This document shows, one piece after another, positions 37,406 to 45,060 of a stretch of 64,000 nucleotides of DNA. The position numbers and the translations under genes were made by a program. Source of the stretch: Streptomyces tailanensis (GTDB lineage Bacteria > Actinomycetota > Actinomycetes > Streptomycetales > Streptomycetaceae); the NCBI RefSeq assembly GCF_008386495.1, contig NZ_VTHJ01000001.1, positions 116,045 through 180,044 of the forward strand, in the 5' to 3' direction. The notes under the pieces were generated by a model. The model worked only from the letters and a program-made list of their open reading frames with translations, was not told the origin of the DNA and searched no databases. Numbering within the stretch: position 1 is the stretch's first letter; each line of letters starts with the position of its first letter.

Positions 37406-38494
37406 GTGCATGTCGTCCTCGCCGGTGGCGGAACCGCCGGTCACATCGAGCCCGCGCTCGCCCTCGCGGACGCGCTGCGCAGGCAGGATCCGACCGTGGG
37501 CATCACGGCCCTGGGCACGGAACGCGGCTTGGAGACCCGCCTCGTCCCCGAGCGCGGCTACGAACTCGCGCTGATTCCCGCCGTACCCCTGCCACGCAAG
37601 CCCACCCCCGAGCTGATCACCGTGCCCGGCCGGCTGCGCGGCACGATCAAGGCGACCGAGCAGATCCTGGAGCGCACCAAGGCGGACGCCGTCGTCGGCT
37701 TCGGCGGCTACGTCGCCCTGCCCGGCTACCTCGCCGCCAAGCGCCTCGGCGTGCCGATCATCGTCCACGAGGCCAATGCCCGCCCGGGCCTCGCCAACAA
37801 GATCGGCTCCCGGTACGCCGCCAAGGTCGCCGTCTCCACCCCGGACAGCAAGCTCCGCGACGCCCGCTACATCGGCATCCCGCTGCGCCGCGCCATCGCC
37901 ACCCTCGACCGGGCCGCCGCCCGCCCCGAGGCCCGCGCGATGTTCGGCCTCGACCCGAACCTGCCGACCCTGCTGGTCTCCGGCGGCTCGCAGGGCGCCC
38001 GCCGCCTCAATGAGGTCGTCCAGCAGGTCGCGCCCTACCTCCAGCAGGCCGGGATCCAGATCCTGCACGCGGTCGGCCCGAAGAACGAACTGCCGCAGGT
38101 ACACCAGATGCCGGGAATGCCCCCATACATCCCGGTACCGTACGTGGACCGGATGGACCTCGCGTACGCCGCGGCCGACATGATGCTCTGCCGCGCGGGC
38201 GCGATGACCGTCGCCGAACTCTCCGCCGTCGGGCTTCCCGCCGCCTACGTCCCGCTGCCCATCGGCAACGGCGAGCAGCGGCTCAACGCCCAGCCGGTGG
38301 TCAAGGCCGGCGGCGGACTGCTGGTCGACGACGCGGAACTGACCCCCCAGTGGGTGCAGCAGAACGTCCTGCCCGTCCTCGCCGACCCGCACCGGCTGTA
38401 CGAGATGTCCCGCGCCGCCGGCGAGTTCGGTCGCCGGGACGCCGACGACCTGCTCGTCGGGATGGTGTACGAGGCGATCGCGTCGCGCCGCTAG
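37406..38494 (+). CDS. murG: Lipid II synthase MurG
   Basis: A 362-residue GT-B glycosyltransferase that adds GlcNAc to lipid I at the inner face of the membrane. The N-terminal loop GGGTAGHIEPALALADALR and the second glycine loop VSGGSQGARRLNE are intact. The UDP-GlcNAc-binding segment CRAGAMTVAELSAVGLPA is near residues 264-281. GTG start 6 nt after the ftsW stop. Confidence 0.97.
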   Translation: MHVVLAGGGTAGHIEPALALADALRRQDPTVGITALGTERGLETRLVPERGYELALIPAVPLPRKPTPELITVPGRLRGTIKATEQILERTKADAVVGFGGYVALPGYLAAKRLGVPIIVHEANARPGLANKIGSRYAAKVAVSTPDSKLRDARYIGIPLRRAIATLDRAAARPEARAMFGLDPNLPTLLVSGGSQGARRLNEVVQQVAPYLQQAGIQILHAVGPKNELPQVHQMPGMPPYIPVPYVDRMDLAYAAADMMLCRAGAMTVAELSAVGLPAAYVPLPIGNGEQRLNAQPVVKAGGGLLVDDAELTPQWVQQNVLPVLADPHRLYEMSRAAGEFGRRDADDLLVGMVYEAIASRR

Positions 38495-38531
38495 GGCAGC
38501 GGCCCAAGGCACAACACGGAGGCTGGGGAGC

Positions 38532-39329
38532 GTGGCCGGACCGACCACCGCCGAACGCGGTGCAGACGAGGATCTGGATTCCGGCCCGCTCCGCTGGAGG
38601 CGGCTTCCCGGCCCTCGTGCGCTGATCGCCCTCGCCGTGGCCCTGGTGCTGCTCGCCGGGGCCGTGGCGTGGGCCCTGTACGGCTCGGCGTGGCTGCGGG
38701 CCGAGCGGGTCTCCGTGTCCGGGACGCGGGTGCTGACCGAGGCTCAGGTGCGCGAGGCGGCCGAGGTGCCGCTCGGCGAGCCGCTGATTTCCGTCGACCT
38801 CGGCGGCATCGAGTCGCGACTGCTCAAGAGATTGCCCCGAATTGACTCGGTTGAGGTCACCCGTTCCTGGCCTCATGGAATCGGACTGAAAGTGAGTGAG
38901 CGCACTCCGGTTCTGATTGTCGAAGACGCGAAGAATTCGGGCAAGTACGTCGAAGTGGACGCGAAGGGCATGCGGTTCGCCACGGTTTCGCGCGCCCCGA
39001 AGGGCGTTCCCCTCCTGAGATTGACGCCGGCCCGGTCGGGTTCGTCCGCCGCCAGTCTGCGGCGATTCGGCGAGAGCCGGCTCGTACGGGAGGCAGTGCG
39101 TGTCGCCGGTGCCATTCCGGCCGCGGTCGCGCGCGACACCCTGGTCGTCAAGGTCCGTTCGTACGACTCCATCTCGCTGGAGTTGACCGGGGGTCGCGCT
39201 GTCGCGTGGGGGAGCGCGGAGAAGGGTCGCGCGAAGGCCCGCGCACTCACCGCCCTGATGAAAGCCGCCCCCGACGCGGGCCACTTCGACGTCAGCGTTC
39301 CCATCGCGCCCGCGTCATCAGGGAGTTGA
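38532..39329 (+). CDS. ftsQ: Cell division protein FtsQ (POTRA domain)
   Basis: A 265-residue bitopic protein of the divisome. It has a cytoplasmic N-terminus, a transmembrane helix at about residues 34-56 (LIALAVALVLLAGAVAWAL), a POTRA domain starting VSVSGTRVLTEAQVREAAEV, then the FtsQ beta domain. GTG start after GGGGAGC. Odd feature: codons from 38820 to 38939 use many codons rare in this genome (AGA, CGA, ATT, AAA, AGT, AAT); 16 of 40 third positions are A or T. A second AGA lies at about 39018. Confidence 0.93.
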   Translation: MAGPTTAERGADEDLDSGPLRWRRLPGPRALIALAVALVLLAGAVAWALYGSAWLRAERVSVSGTRVLTEAQVREAAEVPLGEPLISVDLGGIESRLLKRLPRIDSVEVTRSWPHGIGLKVSERTPVLIVEDAKNSGKYVEVDAKGMRFATVSRAPKGVPLLRLTPARSGSSAASLRRFGESRLVREAVRVAGAIPAAVARDTLVVKVRSYDSISLELTGGRAVAWGSAEKGRAKARALTALMKAAPDAGHFDVSVPIAPASSGS

Positions 39330-39419
39330 CGCACATCCGCGCAGGCCAGCACCCTGGTTGGGCAGCGCTATGGCTGATCACATAGGGTGAAAAGAAAAAC
39401 GGGAGGTTCGGCGTGTTCG

Positions 39420-39449
39420 TTGAACGTGCGCCACTTGTCGACTTAGTGT
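39420..39449 (+). promoter_or_regulatory. Candidate ftsZ promoter
   Basis: TTGAAC (39420-39425), an 18-bp spacer and TAGTGT (39444-39449), about 160 nt before ftsZ. The complement of GTGTC at 39446-39450 reads GACAC, the WhiA core, and overlaps the -10. Streptomyces ftsZ is known to use several promoters, one of them sporulation-specific. Confidence 0.5.
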
Positions 39450-39485
39450 CCTGTTCGGAAGAGTCCAAGGAACAGTCACACTGGT

Positions 39486-39510
39486 AACCCTAAACTTCAG
39501 CGTTAGGGTT
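39486..39510. promoter_or_regulatory. Inverted repeat AACCCTAA-N9-TTAGGGTT upstream of ftsZ
   Basis: Perfect 8-bp arms at 39486-39493 and 39503-39510. It is AT-richer than the surroundings and lies between the candidate promoter and the start codon. It may be a regulator site or an mRNA hairpin. Confidence 0.6.
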
Positions 39511-39608
39511 CGGGTCGGCGTTCGGACCGTCCCACTTCGGCATCAGTCGTCGGATCGCGGGTCCCTCGCGAGGCGGCGACACGTAACTCGAGGCGAGAGG
39601 CCTTCGAC

Positions 39609-40799
39609 GTGGCAGCACCGCAGAACTACCTCGCAGTCATCAAAGTCATCGGTGTCGGCGGCGGTGGTGTCAATGCCATCAACCGGATGATCGAGGTCGG
39701 TCTCAAGGGCGTCGAGTTCATCGCCATCAACACCGACGCACAGGCGCTGTTGATGAGCGACGCCGACGTCAAGCTCGACGTCGGCCGCGAACTCACCCGC
39801 GGACTCGGCGCCGGCGCCAATCCGGCGGTCGGCCGCAAAGCCGCCGAGGACCACCGCGAGGAGATCGAGGAGGTCCTCAAGGGGGCCGACATGGTCTTCG
39901 TGACGGCCGGTGAAGGCGGCGGCACCGGCACCGGCGGCGCGCCCGTCGTGGCCAACATCGCCCGCTCGCTGGGCGCCCTCACCATCGGCGTGGTCACCCG
40001 CCCGTTCACCTTCGAGGGACGGCGCCGCGCCAACCAGGCCGAGGACGGCATCGCCGAGCTCCGCGAAGAGGTCGACACCCTCATCGTCATCCCGAACGAC
40101 CGGCTGCTGTCCATCTCGGACCGCCAGGTCTCGGTCCTCGACGCCTTCAAGTCCGCCGACCAGGTCCTGCTCTCCGGTGTCCAGGGCATCACCGACCTGA
40201 TCACCACGCCCGGTCTGATCAACCTCGACTTCGCCGACGTCAAGTCCGTGATGTCCGAGGCCGGTTCGGCCCTCATGGGCATCGGCTCGGCCCGTGGTGA
40301 CGACCGTGCGGTGGCCGCCGCCGAGATGGCGATCTCCTCGCCGCTCCTGGAGGCGTCCATCGACGGCGCCCGCGGCGTGCTGCTCTCCATCTCCGGCGGC
40401 TCCGACCTCGGTCTGTTCGAGATCAACGAGGCCGCCCAGCTGGTCAGCGAGGCCGCGCACCCCGAGGCCAACATCATCTTCGGCGCCGTCATCGACGACG
40501 CCCTCGGCGACGAGGTCCGGGTCACGGTCATCGCGGCCGGCTTCGACGGCGGCCAGCCCCCGGCCAAGCGGGACAACATCCTCGGCTCGGCAGGGGCCAA
40601 GCGCGAGGAGCCCGCGCCGGTACGGCCCGCCGAAAGCCGCCCGTCCTTCGGCTCGCTCGGCAGCGTCAAGCCGAAGGAGGAGCCGGCGCCCGCCCCGGAG
40701 CCGGTGAGCGAGGTTCCGGTCTCCCCGCCCGTCCCGCCGTCCCGGTCCTACACGGACAGCGCGGCGGAGGAGCTGGACGTGCCGGACTTCCTCAAGTGA
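39609..40799 (+). CDS. ftsZ: Cell division GTPase FtsZ
   Basis: A 396-residue tubulin homologue that forms the Z-ring. It has the N-terminal [13 protein letters not shown], the GTP loop [20 protein letters not shown], the T7 region with [11 protein letters not shown], and the conserved C-terminal peptide LDVPDFLK that binds SepF and other partners. A Pro/Glu-rich linker of about 70 residues joins them. GTG start at 39609 after CGAGAGG. The stop overlaps the pgeF start by 4 nt. Confidence 0.98.
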   Translation: MAAPQNYLAVIKVIGVGGGGVNAINRMIEVGLKGVEFIAINTDAQALLMSDADVKLDVGRELTRGLGAGANPAVGRKAAEDHREEIEEVLKGADMVFVTAGEGGGTGTGGAPVVANIARSLGALTIGVVTRPFTFEGRRRANQAEDGIAELREEVDTLIVIPNDRLLSISDRQVSVLDAFKSADQVLLSGVQGITDLITTPGLINLDFADVKSVMSEAGSALMGIGSARGDDRAVAAAEMAISSPLLEASIDGARGVLLSISGGSDLGLFEINEAAQLVSEAAHPEANIIFGAVIDDALGDEVRVTVIAAGFDGGQPPAKRDNILGSAGAKREEPAPVRPAESRPSFGSLGSVKPKEEPAPAPEPVSEVPVSPPVPPSRSYTDSAAEELDVPDFLK

Positions 40800-41524
40800 T
40801 AGGACAGCGCGAGAGCGTGAGCGGCGCGCACTTCGCCTTCACCGACCGGTGGGGCGGGGTGAGCGCCGCTCCGTATGAGGAGCTCAATCTCGGCGCGGCG
40901 GTCGGGGACGATGCCGACGCCGTGACGACGAACCGGGAGCTGGCCGCCAAGTCGCTGGGCCTGGAGCCGGACCGGGTCGTCTTCATGCATCAGGTGCACG
41001 GCGCGGACGTGGTGGTGACCGACGGGCCGTCGGGCTCGGCCGATATCCCGTCCGTCGACGCGATCGTCACCACCCGGCGGGGTCTCGGGCTCGCCGTTCT
41101 CACCGCCGACTGTGTGCCCGTCCTGCTGGCCGACCCCGTCGCCGGGGTCGCGGCCGCCGCCCACGCGGGCCGGCCCGGGATGGTCGCCGGAGTCGTCCCC
41201 GCCGCCGTACGAACCATGGTCGAACTCGGCGCCGACCCCGTTCGGATCGTCGCCCGCACCGGACCCACCGTCTGCGGCCGTTGCTACGAGGTGCCCGAAG
41301 CGATGCGCGCCGACGTGGCCGCCGTCGAGCCGACGGCGTACGCCGAGACCAGTTGGGGCACGCCCTCCGTCGATGTATGCGCCGGAGTGCACGCACAACT
41401 GGAGCGCCTCGGCGTGCACGACCGGGAGCAGTCGCCGGTGTGCACGCTGGAGTCGTGCGACCACTTCTCGTACCGCCGCGACCGCACCACAGGGCGACTC
41501 GCGGGATTTGTCTGGCTGGGCTGA
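40796..41524 (+). CDS. pgeF: Peptidoglycan editing factor PgeF (YlmD / laccase-domain family)
   Basis: A 242-residue protein of the DUF152 / YfiH family. Enzymes of this family act as copper-dependent phenol oxidases or purine nucleosidases in vitro, and the E. coli member keeps wrong amino acids out of peptidoglycan precursors. The active-site residues are visible: [18 protein letters not shown] and AAAHAGRPG. In the last of these the usual Trp of HAGWRG is missing. GTG start overlaps the ftsZ stop. The location in the ftsZ-yggS-sepF segment is conserved in Gram-positive bacteria. Confidence 0.92.
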   Translation: MIGQRESVSGAHFAFTDRWGGVSAAPYEELNLGAAVGDDADAVTTNRELAAKSLGLEPDRVVFMHQVHGADVVVTDGPSGSADIPSVDAIVTTRRGLGLAVLTADCVPVLLADPVAGVAAAAHAGRPGMVAGVVPAAVRTMVELGADPVRIVARTGPTVCGRCYEVPEAMRADVAAVEPTAYAETSWGTPSVDVCAGVHAQLERLGVHDREQSPVCTLESCDHFSYRRDRTTGRLAGFVWLG

Positions 41525-41529
41525 GGGAC

Positions 41530-42249
41530 ATGACGGACCGTAAGACGCAACTCGCCGCGAACCTGGCGAAGGTGGAGGACCGCATCGCGGCGGCGTGCGC
41601 GGCCGCGGGGCGGGGGCGCGACGAGGTGACCCTGATCGTGGTCACCAAGACCTATCCCGCGAGCGATGTGCGGATCCTGTCGGAACTCGGTGTACGTCAT
41701 GTCGCCGAGAACAAGGACCAGGACGCCGCCCCCAAAGCGGCGGAGTGCTCGGATCTGCCCCTTGTGTGGCACTTCGTGGGGCAGTTGCAGACCAACAAGG
41801 TCCGTTCTGTGGTGCGTTACGCGGATGTCGTACAGTCCGTCGATCGTTCCAGGCTCGTCACGGCTCTGTCGAAGGAAGCGGCCCGGGTCGGACGCGAGGT
41901 GGGATGCCTCATCCAGGTCGCACTCGACGCCGAGGAGGGCGCGCGGGAGGAGCGCGGAGGCGTCGGACCGGGTGGAATCGAAGAGTTGGCCGACCTCGTG
42001 GCGGACTCCCCGGGGCTCCGGCTCGATGGTCTGATGACCGTAGCGCCGCTGGCCGGGCCGTACGCGGGACGCCGACGGGCGGCGTTCGAGCGGCTGATGG
42101 ATTTGTCCACCCACCTGCGCCGAGCCCATCCGGCTGCGAACATGGTCTCGGCAGGGATGAGTGCGGACCTCGAGGAGGCCGTGGCAGTCGGGGCGACACA
42201 TGTACGCGTCGGCACTGCGGTACTCGGAGTCCGTCCCAGGCTCGGGTAA
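41530..42249 (+). CDS. yggS: PLP homeostasis protein YggS/YlmE (alanine racemase-like fold)
   Basis: A 239-residue single-domain PLP-binding TIM barrel that helps maintain the pyridoxal phosphate pool. The PLP lysine lies in VVTKTYP near residue 40, followed by the family strings GVRHVAENKDQD, WHFVGQLQTNKVR and NMVSAGMSADLEEAVAVG. It starts 5 nt after pgeF, with GAGGGA as ribosome site. Confidence 0.93.
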   Translation: MTDRKTQLAANLAKVEDRIAAACAAAGRGRDEVTLIVVTKTYPASDVRILSELGVRHVAENKDQDAAPKAAECSDLPLVWHFVGQLQTNKVRSVVRYADVVQSVDRSRLVTALSKEAARVGREVGCLIQVALDAEEGAREERGGVGPGGIEELADLVADSPGLRLDGLMTVAPLAGPYAGRRRAAFERLMDLSTHLRRAHPAANMVSAGMSADLEEAVAVGATHVRVGTAVLGVRPRLG

Positions 42250-42378
42250 CGTCGCCAAGAAGTCGGACCACAGCAGAAAATATGGTCATTCCGTCGAAGG
42301 GCGGGCGCAACGACCTCGTGGATCGCGGGCACTTGGGAAGTCGTCAGTGGATCCACCACAGAGCGGAGGACTCAGAGC

Positions 42379-43020
42379 ATGGCCGGCGCGATGCGCAAGA
42401 TGGCGGTCTACCTCGGCCTCGTGGAGGACGATGGGTACGACGGCAGGGGATTCGACCCCGATGACGACTTCGAGCCCGAGCTCGACCCGGAGCCCGAGCG
42501 GGACCACCGGCGCCACGAGCCGGTGCATCAGGCGCACCAGTCACATCAGTCCCAAAGGGATGAATCGGTGCGAGTGGTGCAGCCCCCGGTGCAGCGCGAA
42601 CCCGTGTCGCATTCCACTTCGCTCCCCGCGGAATCGGTGCGACCCGCCCGGATCGCGCCCGTGGCGTCCATCACACAAGAACGTTCGAGTCTGGAGAAGA
42701 ACGCGCCGGTGATCATGCCCAAGGTTGTGTCTGAGCGAGAGCCTTACCGGATCACCACGTTGCACCCGCGGACCTACAACGAGGCCCGTACCATCGGGGA
42801 ACACTTCCGTGAGGGCACCCCGGTGATCATGAATCTGACTGAGATGGACGACACAGATGCGAAGCGACTTGTCGACTTTGCCGCCGGTTTGGTGTTTGGT
42901 CTTCACGGCAGCATCGAGCGGGTGACGCAGAAGGTGTTCCTGTTGTCGCCTGCTAACGTCGATGTCACGGCGGAGGACAAGGCCCGCATCGCAGAGGGCG
43001 GGTTCTTCAACCAGAGCTGA
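42379..43020 (+). CDS. sepF: Cell division protein SepF
   Basis: A 213-residue Z-ring anchor. The N-terminal amphipathic helix ([13 protein letters not shown]) binds the membrane. An acidic/His-rich disordered linker follows, and the C-terminal SepF domain (about residues 115-205) contains [29 protein letters not shown] and [17 protein letters not shown]. It bundles FtsZ filaments through the FtsZ C-terminal peptide. ATG after CGGAGGA. A 129-nt spacer separates it from yggS. Confidence 0.96.
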   Translation: MAGAMRKMAVYLGLVEDDGYDGRGFDPDDDFEPELDPEPERDHRRHEPVHQAHQSHQSQRDESVRVVQPPVQREPVSHSTSLPAESVRPARIAPVASITQERSSLEKNAPVIMPKVVSEREPYRITTLHPRTYNEARTIGEHFREGTPVIMNLTEMDDTDAKRLVDFAAGLVFGLHGSIERVTQKVFLLSPANVDVTAEDKARIAEGGFFNQS

Positions 43021-43078
43021 GACGCACCACCGGAACGAACAGCACGAATGGGAAACAGGGGAGAGGGAAGCACAGGTC

Positions 43079-43363
43079 ATGAGCGTGGTTCTGGATGTCA
43101 TCTACATCGCGCTGATGTGTTTCCTCATCGTGCTCATCTTCCGGTTGGTCATGGACTACGTCTTCCAGTTCGCCCGCTCATGGCAACCCGGCAAGGCGAT
43201 GGTGGTCGTTCTTGAGGCCACCTACACTGTCACTGATCCACCGCTCAAGCTTCTGCGGCGGTTCATTCCGCCGCTGCGTCTCGGGGGCGTGGCGCTCGAC
43301 CTGTCCTTCTTCGTACTGATGATCATCGTCTACATCCTGATCGCGATCGTTGGTCGGCTGTGA
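43079..43363 (+). CDS. ylmG: YggT-family membrane protein (YlmG)
   Basis: A 94-residue protein with two membrane helices (about residues 3-23 and 72-92) and the conserved loop TDPPLKLLRRFIPPLRLGG between them. It belongs to the YggT/YlmG family encoded between sepF and divIVA in Gram-positive bacteria; its role in division or membrane homeostasis is not settled. The ATG at 43079 follows AGGGGAGAGGGAAG. Confidence 0.92.
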   Translation: MSVVLDVIYIALMCFLIVLIFRLVMDYVFQFARSWQPGKAMVVVLEATYTVTDPPLKLLRRFIPPLRLGGVALDLSFFVLMIIVYILIAIVGRL

Positions 43364-43418
43364 TGAGCGATGTGACTACCGTCTTGCCGAATGCCGACGA
43401 CTACGTTGAGGTGAAGAG

Positions 43419-44693
43419 ATGCCGTTGACCCCCGAGGATGTGCGGAACAAGCAGTTCACGACCGTCCGCCTCCGAGAAGGCTATGACGAGGACGAGGTCG
43501 ATGCCTTCCTCGATGAGGTCGAAGCCGAACTGACGCGCCTGCTCCGCGAGAACGAGGACCTGCGCGCCAAACTGGCCGCGGCCACGCGTGCTGCTGCCCA
43601 GAACCAGCAGAACATGCGCAAGCCCCCGGAGCCGCAGGACCAGCAGCAGGGCGGCATGCAGCAAGGTGGCATGCCGCAGCAGGGCGGGATGCAGCAGGGC
43701 GGGATGCAGCAGGGCGGGATGCAGCAGGGCGGCATGCCGCAGCAGGGCATGCGAGGTCCCGGCGCTCCGGTACCCGCCGGCATATCGGGCCCGCCGCAGC
43801 AGATGGGGGGCCCCATGGGTGGCCCGCCCCAGCTGCCGAGCGGTGCGCCGCAGCTGCCCGCCGGCCCCGGTGGCCAGGGCGGACAGCAGGGTCCCGGCCC
43901 GATGGGTCAGGGGCCGATGGGCCAGGGCCCCATGGGCCAGGGCCAGATGCAGCCGCAGATGGGCCAGGGCCAGATGGGCCAGGGTCCCATGGGCGGCCAG
44001 CCTCCCATGCAGCAGCAGATGGGTGGCCCGATGGGCGGCCCCATGGGTGGTCCGATGGGCGGCCCCGGTCAGGGTCCCGGCGGCGACAGCGCCGCGCGTG
44101 TGCTCTCGCTGGCCCAGCAGACCGCCGACCAGGCGATCGCCGAGGCCCGTTCCGAGGCCAACAAGATCGTCGGTGAGGCCCGTAGCCGCGCCGAGGGTCT
44201 GGAGCGCGACGCCCGTGCCAAGGCCGACGCCCTGGAGCGGGACGCGCAGGAGAAGCACCGCGTCGCGATGGGCTCCCTGGAGTCCGCTCGCGCCACGCTG
44301 GAGCGCAAGGTCGAGGACCTGCGCGGCTTCGAGCGCGAGTACCGTACGCGGCTGAAGTCCTACCTGGAGAGCCAGCTGCGTCAGCTGGAGACCCAGGCGG
44401 ACGACTCGCTCGCCCCGCCGCGCACCCCGGCGACCGCGTCGCTGCCGCCGTCCCCGGCGCCCTCCATGGCTCCGGCCGGTGCGAGTGCCCCGTCCTACGG
44501 TGGCGGCAACCAGGGCATGGGTGGAGGCATGGGTGGTGCTCCGGCGCCGGCCGCGCCCTCCTACGGCGGTCAGCAGCAGATGTCCCCGGCCATGACCCAG
44601 CCGATGGCTCCGGTCCGGCCGCAGGGGCCGTCGCCGATGGGGCAGGCGCCCTCGCCGATGCGTGGGTTCCTGATCGACGAGGACGACAACTGA
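43419..44693 (+). CDS. divIVA: Polar growth determinant DivIVA
   Basis: A 424-residue coiled-coil protein that marks hyphal tips and recruits the polar wall-synthesis machinery. It has the N-terminal DivIVA membrane-binding domain ([20 protein letters not shown]), the first coiled coil (about 22-62), a Gln/Gly/Met/Pro-rich linker (about 68-222), a second coiled coil (about 223-328) and a C-terminal disordered tail ending FLIDEDDN. The linker DNA contains three identical 15-bp units at 43684-43728 and many MGQGP/MGGP units, so its length may vary between strains. A perfect terminator follows. Confidence 0.97.
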   Translation: MPLTPEDVRNKQFTTVRLREGYDEDEVDAFLDEVEAELTRLLRENEDLRAKLAAATRAAAQNQQNMRKPPEPQDQQQGGMQQGGMPQQGGMQQGGMQQGGMQQGGMPQQGMRGPGAPVPAGISGPPQQMGGPMGGPPQLPSGAPQLPAGPGGQGGQQGPGPMGQGPMGQGPMGQGQMQPQMGQGQMGQGPMGGQPPMQQQMGGPMGGPMGGPMGGPGQGPGGDSAARVLSLAQQTADQAIAEARSEANKIVGEARSRAEGLERDARAKADALERDAQEKHRVAMGSLESARATLERKVEDLRGFEREYRTRLKSYLESQLRQLETQADDSLAPPRTPATASLPPSPAPSMAPAGASAPSYGGGNQGMGGGMGGAPAPAAPSYGGQQQMSPAMTQPMAPVRPQGPSPMGQAPSPMRGFLIDEDDN

Positions 44694-44728
44694 CACATAC
44701 TGGTACGCCGTAGGCGTCGGCAGCGTTC

Positions 44729-44769
44729 AGGGCGGGGCCCCGGATTTCGATCCGGGGCCCCGCCCTTTT
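44729..44769 (+). terminator. Terminator of the dcw cluster after divIVA
   Basis: A perfect 17-bp GC-rich stem (44729-44745 with 44750-44766), a TTCG tetraloop and a TTTT tail. Confidence 0.95.
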
Positions 44770-44818
44770 GCTGCGCGTGTTCGGGGGTGGGTGCGGGTGT
44801 GCGGTGTATGCAACGCCG

Positions 44819-44859
44819 AAGGCCTGGGGCGCCGGATTTTTTTCGGTGCCCCAGGCCTT
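44819..44859. terminator. Second strong hairpin between divIVA and ileS
   Basis: Sixteen-bp arms (44819-44834, 44844-44859) with one G-U pair and a T-rich 9-nt loop. It may serve either direction. Confidence 0.75.
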
Positions 44860-44945
44860 TGTTGGTTGCCCGGTGGTTGGGGCTGGGCGGGGGTGCGCTG
44901 CGCGACTCGGCGCTACGAGGTGCCGCTGCGCCCACCCTCCCCCAC

Positions 44946-44988
44946 CCTCCCCCACTCTCGGCTTCGCTCGAGCGGGAGGTGCCCCCAT
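44946..44988. repeat. Sequence resembling a dispersed Streptomyces intergenic repeat
   Basis: CCTCCC and GGGAGG arms enclose CTCTCGGCTTCGCTCGAG. From memory this motif recurs between genes of Streptomyces. Only one copy is present here, so the repeat status is recalled and not shown. Confidence 0.35.
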
Positions 44989-45001
44989 CGCCCCAGCGGC
45001 A

Positions 45002-45050
45002 CGATTGCCCGCAGCTACGCATGAGCTGCGTATGAGGCTGCGGGCAGTCG
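45002..45050 (-). terminator. Terminator hairpin of ileS
   Basis: Fourteen-bp arms (45002-45015 and 45037-45050) with one G-U pair, 10 nt past the ileS stop. The inner CGCAGCT/AGCTGCG arms give an alternative fold. Confidence 0.75.
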
Positions 45051-45060
45051 TTGTGAGGAG

